Assembly (NCBI GenBank): GCA_030248135.1
Contig: JASANC010004740.1
Span: forward strand, 124,001 to 188,000
DNA length: 64,000 bases
Direction of reading: 5' to 3'
Source of the DNA: Theristus sp. LFF4_11
Lineage: Eukaryota; Nematoda; Chromadorea; Monhysterida; Xyalidae
Below the pieces are notes generated by a model. The model worked only from the letters and a program-made list of their open reading frames with translations. It was not told where the DNA came from and searched no databases. Both the position numbers and the translations under genes were made by a program. Each line of letters starts with the position of its first letter. The stretch's first letter is position 1. This document shows, piece after piece, positions 12,060-22,100 of this stretch.

Positions 12060-12740
12060 ATTGCCAGTGTCATATCAGAGGCATGTGACGTTTCAATTGA
12101 AAATGCACACTCATACTAGGTATCTGTCTTTACGGTTGACGGAAAGCAGATGAAGTGAAGCACGTCTAATTCGCAGGTTTCTGGACACATAAAGCTCTAC
12201 AGAATGTTGCAGAAAATATCTTGATAAACTGCAGTCTAGTTAATTTAATCAACGTTTACTGCGCATACACTTTGCCAGTTAAGACCAAGCAACACTGAAG
12301 TGTTCTTATTCTAATCATAAAATATAAAATTCAGCAGCCGAACACGCGAGAAATACGGGTGCGTGTGGGGCATTGTTTTGAACTGCGAAAAAAATGGAAT
12401 CTTCTTCTGGATGGACACTTCTGGATGGATGGATTGATCCATTTTTCAAACACGCTATTATGTTTGAAGTTCTTTTCAATAAATGGGTGAAGCTTGAAAC
12501 GATTAGTCTTAACATGAATGATTCATAAGCTGATAGTTTTTTTTCATTAACTTCAGAATCCAATTTCGTAGCGAAAACGATAATCTGAAGGCAGTCTGGT
12601 TGCTAAGCTTCACTTAACAACCACCATCTCATGTCTGTGACATTGAGAAACTACTCACTGAACTGAACCTCTGATTAGTGATTCTGCGCCCATCTCGTCG
12701 TACCGTTTCAGACAGGAAAACTCAGTGTACGCCGTCAAGC
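12060..12740. other. no gene; probable upstream region of the neuropeptide-like gene
   Basis: AT-rich sequence without exon-like features. It contains the 5' flank of the gene starting at 12741. I see no clear TATA or other promoter motif. Confidence 0.4.
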
Positions 12741-13250
12741 ATGCATCTAAAGAACATCCACTTGATTACGATCTTGTTCATTGGTGCACTTCTGCAATCG
12801 AGCCATGGAGCAGCGGTGAAGCAGAAGCGTGGTGTCTACGAGCTGGAGTACCGTGATGGCGTGCCGCAACCGAAACGCCACGACAACTTTGGCGACCCGC
12901 TGCGCTACACGTCGCCGCACAACGACATTCGAGATTTCGTGAACTATCGCATGTCCGCGCATCAGCTGTTTGGTTTGTGTGCTTTGAATAAACTGCACTT
13001 TTCGAAGAGTGAACTGATTGGTTGCTTTAGCTAAACAGTTATTCTGCAAACCAATTTTTGTGTTTAGCAGTGCTACAGTAATTCAGTGTTCAAAATTCAA
13101 AAAAAGATAAGGATACCGGCAGGTTGATGGGCTGCACCGTTTGAACGCAGTTTGTTGGCTTTATTTTGACATTCTATTTCAATGTTGTGGCAGTTTGTTT
13201 CAGACAAGCGTCCAACGTATGACAATGACTACCTGTACAAACGCCGATGA
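12741..13250 (+). CDS. neuropeptide-like precursor (92 aa)
   Basis: Exon 1 (12741-12972) and exon 2 (13204-13250) join in phase 1 (donor gtttgtg, acceptor gtttgtttcag) to give 92 residues. The protein opens with a signal peptide (MHLKNIHLITILFIGALLQ) and is then divided by basic cleavage sites: QKR, PKR, DKR and a terminal KRR.
Predicted products are a 14-mer GVYELEYRDGVPQP, a middle peptide of about 32 residues, and PTYDNDYLY. None carries an amidation glycine and none matches a family I know. The layout (secreted, tiny, dibasic-spaced, short Tyr/Asp-rich peptides) is that of a neuropeptide or peptide-hormone precursor. Processing is inferred, not shown. An in-frame GTG at 12678 exists, but the ATG at 12741 directly precedes the signal peptide. 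Confidence 0.65.
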
Positions 13251-13316
13251 AAAAACAGAGTGAAATCGCTGGCGAATACAAACGTTGAAGTGCATATTTT
13301 TATCAGTAAACGTTCA

Positions 13317-15568
13317 TCATTGCAGAGCTAATGTTTCATTGAGTTCACGTGCACAGTCACAATTATGTGTGCCAGTGCTTGTGCCGCCAAATTGAATGAT
13401 CAAAATTGAATACGTAAACGTTGCTGACAGCAGCTGCAAAAAGTGAAAGTGACACACACATCGAGCGCATTGGTAGCATTTTGAAATGTTTTATTGAATA
13501 TCAAAAACGTGCCACTATGAGCCGTTTGCTCACCGTGAGCACAGCACTGCGGTTGATGGCAAAGAACTCCGCAGCGGACACGTGCAGCGGGGCGTGCTGC
13601 ATTCTGCTGACGAACTCACGACACAGCTGCATCTCTTCTGCTGATCTGCACGGCTCCAACCAATGCAGCGTCTGCTGGTTGGCCGATTCAAGCAGTTTGC
13701 TGGTCTGCAATCAATCCAGATTGATGTTTCGCTTGTTTCAGTAATGCGACAGCGCAAACATTCTGCAAAACACCGCTTCATTGAGTCGTATGATGGGTAC
13801 GGCAACAATGGTCAACTGGAAACAAGTGGTGAACGTCCACACAGCCAATGTGCTGTCGCCGACTTGCTGAATGAACAAAAACCGGAATTTAACTGATTTG
13901 GAAACTGGACTTTACAATCGAATACCAGTCGCATTGAGCAATAGACCTTTAGCTGCACAAAAATCACCAGCGACAGAACGCCTACGGCCCACGAAAGCAC
14001 CATCACGTAATACCATCCGTAACAGTCCTGTAAAAAGAGCAGTTTCAGTGTACCCTGACTTTGTTTGAACCTGTCATTTTTTCGGAGAATACAGAACATG
14101 CAAAACTTTGCATTACAGGTATTATCATTTTTTTAGAATCTGCGTCTGAATGCGTGTGAAGACGCAGAAAGGAAATACAGTTTCAATCTTCATTTGGCAA
14201 TTCAGAATTGCCTAATCGTCCCCATCGAGGGGACTCGGTTCACTTTGCCAATTTTAAATTGCCGCGCCATGCATGAAACTGTTTACCTATCTACGCGCGC
14301 ATTGAGTCACGGTACCAAAATCAAAGGACATATGCAAAACGCAAAACGAACTCGGTCTGTCTGTTTTGGCTAGAATATGTTTTCAAGCAGCTCCACTGCC
14401 ATTGTTTATTGTTTTGCGAGCTCTGTGTTCTGTGAAAACAGTGACAGGTTTAAACAAACATACTGTAGCAGTGGCACACAAGCATCATTTGCTGCATATA
14501 GTCGTGTTGAACCTGAACAAGCGCAATCGAATGCACAAGCGTGTCAAACTGACGAGCGGAGTGCATGAGCTGCCGTTTCTCAACGTGTTGCCCATCGGTG
14601 CGCGCACGCAGTCTGCTGTCCAATGACTGCACCGCCACACGCAGCACACCGCACACGACGTAGTTGGCTGCAAGCACGTGCACACAAGCAGTGATGGTCG
14701 GTTGTGTTAGTGCGTCTGTGCGGCTGGCCAACCGGCAGCGGTGCCCTCGAGCGTAAGCAGGGTGAAAGCGGTCGGGCAAACGTCAGCGAGGAAGCCCCAG
14801 GTGGTGCCTCTGAGCAGCTGCACCGTGTACGTGGCGCTGTGCTCGTCAGGCTGACCGTGGAGTCGGCCCATAACGTTCGCAATCATCACCACAGACGTGT
14901 TGCACACACAGAGTGCCACCACGACACCGATGGCAATGTTGGTCTCGAGGCGAAGTGCTTTGTGCCGACGCACTGGAAACAAATGTGCTCGCAACAGAGA
15001 CACTCGTGTAAGCAAGCAAGCTCCATTCATCAGCTACTAACTCTCGACAATGGCATCCAATTTGGTAAAGAGCCTGCGAAAGTTTGCCTCAGAGTGCAGA
15101 TTCACAAAATGAGAAAACACTGCGAGCGCATGCCAACTGATGACGCCGACGTGCAGTGCAAACCGACGATTCACAGTGAACGAATCGATGCCACTCAAAT
15201 CGTACACGGACTGGCACAGGTTGGCGACAATCAGGCAGAGCGCCAGACACCTGAAAACTTGAAAACTAGTTTGAACCCAAGTACACGTGGACCTCGACGG
15301 GTCATAAAATACAGGTTCATAAAATGTGTAAAACATGGTTATCTGCTAACGTTGTCACAAATCAAAAAAGTAAACGGCCGATCAACCATTGGATTGTGAA
15401 ATTTTACCAATATCCGAAAAAGCAGCATCGTTTGCACATTGAACTGGGTGCTGCAGCAGCCGTTGCGTCCATGGCAAAAGGAATTCCAAGAACATATTTG
15501 AAGTAGCAGACGAGAGCAGCACACTGACGCAGCAACGCATTTTGGCTGAGCAATGACATCACGTTCAT
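13317..15568 (-). CDS. gustatory-receptor-like 7TM protein (GR/GUR/LITE-1 family)
   Basis: Eight exons on the minus strand give about 427 residues: 15568-15408, 15250-15042, 14972-14733, 14667 to about 14456, 14027-13947, 13866-13774, 13704-13534 and 13433-13317. All junctions are phase-consistent, except that the exact end of exon 4 is uncertain.
The protein is hydrophobic throughout. It starts with an FKYVLGIPF motif and has a cytoplasmic NFRRLFTKLDAIVE segment. The last exon holds TYSILIIQF, the TYhhhhhQF signature at the C-terminus of insect gustatory receptors and nematode GUR/LITE-1 proteins. Length is typical for the family (about 400). These proteins are ligand- or light-gated ion channels, or act with GPCR-like sensory signalling, in the plasma membrane; the stimulus cannot be read from sequence. 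The intron between exons 4 and 5 contains the older repeat at 14130-14340. Confidence 0.85.
14130..14340. repeat. older dispersed repeat, uninterrupted copy
   Basis: The block containing tttggcaattcagaattgcc, ggggactcgg and cgcgcattgagtcac is also found at about 2225-2361 joined to 3463-3530. There the mariner-like element at 2364-3460 interrupts it. Shorter fragments are at about 39190-39310 and 55855-55945. It lies in an intron of the gustatory-receptor-like gene. Confidence 0.75.
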
Positions 15569-15599
15569 AAAGCTCAGCAACTTTCACACTTTTGGACCC

Positions 15600-16531
15600 G
15601 ATTGACGTTCAGTTTAGCGAGATATGCAGATTATTTGTTGGTGGTGACATGTTTCACAGAATTTTTTAAACAAACTGTTTTTAAAAGCACCAAAACTGTT
15701 TAATCGGAGTTTATTGATATCGGATGTACTGTTCATACACTTGAGTCTGTTTGGTCGTCAAGCCACCGTGGTTTGTTGGGTTCGTTCACAACTCACATCT
15801 GCACATGTGGGGCAGCGACGCAGCGCATGTGCTAAAGCCATGACATTTTCCATAACGTTGCCTTGTCCAGAATGTTTCTTGCCTCAGTGACAGTGAGCTT
15901 ATTTGACATTTTTATTTGCTCAAGTCAAACGGTCACGGGCATACATGAATGGGCAGCCTTGGTTTTCTGAGGTGTGACATGAAAAATCAATTTCTTTGAA
16001 AAAACTACATGAACGTTCCATTTGCGTAAAGTAAAAATGTTGGTGCATTCTTGTTTGACTTTTCACTGACTCTATGAGGGAAGTGAATTTTTTGAGTACA
16101 GTTACTATTTGCAAGGTACCGCAATAATTTCCACAAAAGAGATTTGTTGAGCTGCCAGTTTTTCTTTTTATTTTCGAAGCAGCACACGAAATCAGGGTGT
16201 ATAAGCAGACAAGTATGCAGTTTTTCAGAAAACTGGTTTTTGAAAAAAATGGGTGAACACGTGAGTTTGCTGCTGTTTGCAGCTTGCACTGTACATAACT
16301 CAGTTTTTATGAAGCTTGTGCAGTTCATCCAGACTCCTATTAAAAAACAACTTATCTTCTGCAGTTTAGTGGCCTGAATGCAGCTGATAAGTGTTTGCAA
16401 TGAAAAAAAACGATCATTTCAGCACAATCAAGTGTTTTTTCCTCTGCTAATCGCATTAGATTTTACCAAATAAAAGGTTCAGCTGAATTTTTGTGTTCAG
16501 CTTGTGTTCTGACATAAATTGCGTGAAAACG
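15600..16531. other. intergenic between divergent genes
   Basis: This is the divergent 5' space between the receptor (minus) and the Ly6-type gene (plus). It is AT-rich with no exon-like segment. An acceptor-like gtgttcag lies about 30 bp before the Ly6 start and could be a leader-splice site. Confidence 0.4.
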
Positions 16532-17710
16532 ATGAGCGGTGCATTGGCTGTTTTATGCGTGTGCCAATTATTGGCTGGAATCAGTGCCCTTGATTGCGCT
16601 CAAAGTGAAACAGCTGTGGCAGGTTCGTTTTGTAGTTTGAGAAATTGTTGCCAGTGTACGAAACTGATATATGCTCAGGCCAGTGACAGCTTTTCAAATT
16701 CAAAACTTCTTTAAATCTGCACTTCCTTGCTTATCTTGTTAAAACAGGCACCCAGCGAACTCACTCAGCCAATAGGTTTCTTTCAAAACCGTTTGACTGT
16801 TTATAAAAAGCTGAGAATAACTGACCAGCAAGTTTTGTCTGTTTGCAGTGAGCGCAGATGCTGATTTTTCGGTGATGGCTGACAGCCCGAACACGGTGGT
16901 GCTGAGGGATGACTCTGGCATGCACCGCACAGTCACCGTGCACCCGACCGCTCAGTTGTGCTACACTGAACGATTCTGTGTCAGGGTTAGTCTGCTGAAC
17001 TCAATTCGAACCAACGCTCAAAGTGAAGGCTCGTGAAAACTTGCATTTAGCCTGTAAATTTGGAACGGAATGCAAAAAGTGTGTCAGTCAATGTTGTTTG
17101 TCGAAACACTGAGCGATCGCATGGAAGAGACGACTGTCACGTGACATGCAGCACATCTCGCGCAACGCGACGCACCTGCTGACGCGGTACACGTGTGCAG
17201 AGGCGCATGCGAACGAGACAGGCGAGCCGTTGATTGACATGTTTGAGACGCAGTGCTTCGGCATCCAAACGGTGCCCTCAACGATCAGCAGCCAGCTGCA
17301 GTGCTGCAAACAGGACGACTGCTGCAATCTGCTCATCGAGCAACGACCGTGGTGCCAGCGATATGTCGACTCTCAGAAACAGGTGCCGCTCGCTCTGACG
17401 CTATCAAGTGATGCGCCATTTTTTTGTTAGCATCAGTTGCAATATGCATAGCAAGTTGCAAGGGTCGAAACGAATCAAATCAAGCAAACTGATTGACAAA
17501 ACCAATCGGGGGCTGCAGCTACAACTCAAAGGTTGCTTGCTCAATCACTGCGACAAAATCAGAACACTAGTTTGGATGCCTAAACCATCCATACTGTTCC
17601 AGGTAGTCGCATTGAAGCAAACACAAATGGCACCAAAATCTACTTCACTGTCAATGGCCACGGTGGTTGCGTCTGTTTTCGCCGCGGTCATGACAATAAA
17701 TCTTGCTTGA
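16532..17710 (+). CDS. Ly6/uPAR-type three-finger protein, GPI-anchored (188 aa)
   Basis: Four exons (16532-16622, 16849-16985, 17152-17382, 17603-17710) join in matching phases to 188 residues. A signal peptide (MSGALAVLCVCQLLAGISAL) is followed directly by the first cysteine of the domain (DC).
The spacing of later cysteines (LCYTERFCV, YTC, QCF) and the closing QCCKQDDCCN fit the CC-x-x-D-x-CN hallmark of three-finger domains. The C-terminus is a short serine-rich linker and a hydrophobic tail (MATVVASVFAAVMTINLA) without a cytoplasmic end, as in GPI-anchor signals. Two N-x-T/S sites are present. Family members are cell-surface modulators of receptors and channels; in nematodes the ODR-2/HOT group is one example. 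The exact ligand and subgroup are unknown. Confidence 0.85.
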
Positions 17711-17916
17711 AACTTATTTTGTTTCACAATTTGACCTGACACGGTCGCTCAACTGACAGAAAAGTCGTAGCTCAAAACTACTAAAATTGTAGCTGCACGT
17801 TCGTGTCTGTCCACATTTGATTACTTTTGGTTTTCAACTTTTTTCTATATACATAAGAAAGCAGCGTCTCAATTTCACGTTCACTATGATCGTGCAATGC
17901 TTGAAACTACATCTCA

Positions 17917-18154
17917 CAGTTGGTTTTGAAATAATACTGTTTCTGTCATCATGGTTCCTGTCACACCGAACTTTGAAGAGCAGGCACAGCAACCGACAAG
18001 CGCGACAATCGCAAAAACTCCAATTTGAGCGATGCAGTTTTTTCCAAAAAATGGAGTTCTTACGCTTGTCGGTTGCTGGTTGCTCTTCAACGTTCGATGT
18101 GACAGATTGAGAGAAGCCATGATGACAGAAACAGTTCTCTTTCAAAACGAACTG
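17917..18154. repeat. hairpin-type inverted repeat (about 238 bp)
   Basis: The left half (including ctgtttctgtcatcatgg and caaccgacaagcg) is repeated in reverse complement in the right half, nearly to the centre at about 18040. The open frames within it on both strands are a consequence of the palindrome. It is probably a small foldback MITE. Confidence 0.75.
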
Positions 18155-19131
18155 CGGGATTTATTTTCAATTATGAATGATTGTGAAACATTGTGGATAA
18201 TTGCAATAAAGTCGTTGTAGGTTCCTAATCCTAAATCTAATCCTAATCCTAAGTCAAGCCTTTTTTATAAGGTGAAAAATGATCAAATTGGTTTTTGCAT
18301 TTTTTTCTTTCCTGTGTTAAAGAGGAAGAGGACCACCTCCACCGTACATGTACTTTTAAATATGAAGCCGTACGGCCATCAACATATCTGAACGTGTTTT
18401 CAGCAATCTACCTTCTTGTTTATTTTTGGTCGCAAAAAAAACCGAAACTCATATCACCACAGGTGTAATAAGGCCGCACGACAAACACCGTCTTATCACC
18501 CACAAAAAGAGCAAACAAATGTCAAAACTGTCAAAAAGAGAACCAACATGACTTTTTGTACCGAATCTTTTAGATAGCTGTCCAATAAATCAACACAAAA
18601 GCACCTAGCTTTAACTCGACCCACCAAAACAAACCACGTTGTCCATTATGCCCTGCCCTAAGATTAAAAAGAAACAAAATAATCAAAAGTCTGCTGGTCA
18701 ACAAAGAAAAGCATGTTCAAAATGACAAAGTAAAAAAGTGCAACTAGACAGAGTCAAAAGAGCTACCGGTAAACAGCCAATATGAGAGAAAAGTGAATGA
18801 AACTGTAACAACCTGAATGCATCTGATCAATCAGTTCCCAAAATTTTTTTTAAAGAATCAAATAAAGACTGACAACAAGTAACAAACGCAACAAGAAAAC
18901 TGTAACAACGTGAAAATCACTTGAAATAAACAAAAATAACCGGTATTCTGAGGGAGTGAGGAATCTGCATCTGGGGTAGCTAGAAGCTTAATAAATGAAA
19001 ACCACGTTTGTTGAGATTGTCATTGAACAACAACACACCAAAACCACCAACAAATAAATTAAACCTCATCCAATAAATAGTAATCCAACGAGGAGTTATT
19101 TTTCAAATCTTTTCCTTAAACCAGCAACTCG
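18155..19131. other. intergenic, no gene
   Basis: AT-rich spacer at the 3' ends of the convergent Ly6-type and PDIA5 genes. A short run of cctaatcctaaatctaatcc repeats lies at about 18223-18252. Nothing coding is seen. Confidence 0.5.
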
Positions 19132-22100
19132 TCACAGTTCTTCTTTTTTACGAACATCTTTCGGTGCTTTGTTCGACTGTTTGTCTTTTTCTTTTGACGC
19201 ATCATCGTTTTCTTGTGCACCGTCTGCATTCGTCGCATCCGGCAGGGGCACGACAGGTTTTGACGGGACCAACGCTGCAATGAAGCCATGCTTGGTGCGT
19301 GCGCCAGTGTAGTCGCCAGCTAGACGGCCGTGCTCGTAGACGTGCAACGTTGGGTAGCCGGCAATGTCGTGCAGCTTGCAGAATGCTGCAGCAGATGCGA
19401 GGCAAACTAGCGTTATCAAGCATCACTTGTATAAACGATATACAATGTTTTTTTCTGGCCGTCTTTGGCTGCATCAGAGCATCACTTGAGTTTTCCTCGA
19501 AATCATTGTACACAAAACACGTGAAAACTGTTTGAATTGGTAAGCTAAAAAAGAAGGTGGATGTTGAGCGACTACGAATACCTGCATGTTCAGCGCAGTC
19601 CACGGTGGCAAATAAATAGCCGGCGGCTTCTGCCTCAATGGCTGCCTGTTGGAATGGCTCCTTTGCCGCACGACAGTGTGGACACCAAGGTGCGTAGTAC
19701 ATCACCTGCATAGAACCACTAGAACTCAGTGCTCCCATGCACCGTGCCAAAACTTGTACAGATTCGTATCCAAAATCTGTTGTTTGGAGGTCCTCGTTTG
19801 CATCGCAACAGAGAAGTTGATTCGATACGTGATGGCACGAACACGACGTGTCAACAAAGCAGTGCAACTCACCAGGACACTCTCCGTGATGCGCACAGCG
19901 TCATTGAACACCTCTGGTGTCAACGTCAATACTGGTGGCTGCCATGCAAACGCGTCTGGCATCGCTGTTGTGGCGCTCAATGGCGGCGTTGGTGTCGCCA
20001 CTCTAAACACGGTTTGCCACTTTGCACCAGTTGTCACTGTCTTCACTACGCCCACCCCTCTCGTAGCGAGCGCACCGCTCCACAGGACGCTCACAGCCTC
20101 CGTTCACCAGCCACAGCAAACCGCCGGAGTTTGCTGGCTTCAGGGGGTACAAACGCACAAATCGGTTGCACACGCTGGTGCACAATCAACGCAGGTCACT
20201 GCTGTGTGCAGCGTGCGTGTGCGCCACCGCAAGCCATGCAACCATCACCCAACTGTTCGTGCGTGTCCGGCAGCGCTGCACTCGTTGCAGTCTCGTGCTC
20301 AGCATTCATGCCGCCCATTGTGCGCATGTACGCCACGAAGGAATTCGTCTAGAAAGTGAACCGCTCGTTTTTGTCTGATTGCAGACGCTGCTAAACACTT
20401 GTCCTCACGCAACAACATTAGCGTGCACAGTTCACTCACATCGCGGCCCTGGCTGTAATCGGTCGGGTTCTTGCCGTAGTTGAAGTATTTAATCGTCGGA
20501 AAGCCCTCAACATTGAATTCACCACAAAGCGCCTGCTCAACCGTGCAGTCGACAGCGGCGAACGTTACCTGAAAAGCATTATTACTTGAAATTGATTTCA
20601 AACAAAACGAAAACAAGTAAGGCAAAAAAACCAACAAAATATCAAACGTACACGTGGTTCATCTTTGAATTGTGCAGCGGCTTCGTTGTAGTGGGGCTTC
20701 GCCGCTTTGCAATGACCACACCCTGTAAACAATGTAATGCAATCAAATTATTTGGTAAATCTGTTAGGCGTTTCGCCAATTATTCGTTGTAAAACAACAG
20801 TTAGATCAGACTGATTTCAAGCCCAATTACAAAACGAAACTGATTCCAAAAAACTGCCGTGTTAGCCACACTCACAGGGCGCATAAAACATAACAAGCGC
20901 GTGTTTCTTGCGCTTCAGCACCGTTCGAAATGAATCAGCATTCAAATGTTGCACTTCAGTTTCTTGTTCCGCCCACGGCAATTCGGGCGGCGGGGGCGGT
21001 GGTGGTTCGACTGGGCTGCAATTGGCAGATATTCCACAGAGGCATTAGAGGTGACACGAAAAAAAACGAAGACGTTCTTCCCTCCGCCACCATTATTAAG
21101 ATTTCAAGTGATTTTCAGTAAAGTGTTTGTTGTCTTTGTTGCTTGATTGTTGCTTCCGTTATTTTTTACGCTGAGCGTTAGTCTCACCATCAAATTCAAA
21201 AGTTTGTTTCACTGTGAAATCTGAGATAATAGGCGGCGAAAAAGATAAAATCATTCTGCACTCTGCAGCATTTTCGGTTGCTGCAAGGTGCCAAAAGACC
21301 AAAATGAATACGCTGAAAAACACCGCTGTATCTAGTGTCCGGCAGATGAACCGTAGGCTGAGTTTGATACAACGTGACAAGAATGCGCGACCAATTTTGG
21401 GCAACGGCAAGCACCCATTATGCCCTTTTGGTCATTTTTTGGATGCCGGTAAAATTGGACACAAAATATTTTCAGAAAACTTTCGGAAATTTTTTGAAAA
21501 TATTAACCTCTGAGAGGCATCCAGTTATATTCGAACGAACTTTTTAAAATTTTAGAAAAAGAAATGCTCACAGAACGCTACGAAAACACTGTCAAGCTTC
21601 TCAATAAAAGAGAAAATGAGGAACGCACTTTTTCAAAAACTGAACAATTTCCTCATATGATCGTTTATCAAAGTCCCATTTGTACTCGCCATCGGCGAAA
21701 TATTTCAGAGTTGGGAATCCTTGTATTTTATATTCGGTGGCCAATCCCTTCGATTCGGTTGCATCCACTGCGGCAACATAGACCGAGTCAAGGCTGGGGT
21801 CATCTTTGATTGTTGCTGCTGCCCTTGCGTAGTCTGGCTTCATTGCTTTGCAGTGGCCGCACCCTGTAACAATAGACATTACGTCGCTTTCACTTTGAGA
21901 CACACATCGAATGGTCTACCACTGGCTATTCCGAACAACTACTCTGACTAACTGATAATCTGAGTGCAAAAAATACAGATCATTCAACAGAAGAAATGCA
22001 AACAAAAGCCGCTCTGCTTGGTGTAACTGCGAACACGATGATCAACACTGATAAGCGTTCACCAACAAGGCGCATAGAACATGACCAGCACCGATTTCGC

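Noticed and set aside
18223..18252. cctaatcc-type short repeats as possible telomeric sequence
   Set aside because: Only a few irregular units of the wrong period; not a telomere array.
19649..20359. 236- and 207-codon plus-strand ORFs
   Set aside because: They are shadows of GC-rich PDIA5 exons on the minus strand; the minus frames match thioredoxin domains and the plus frames match nothing.
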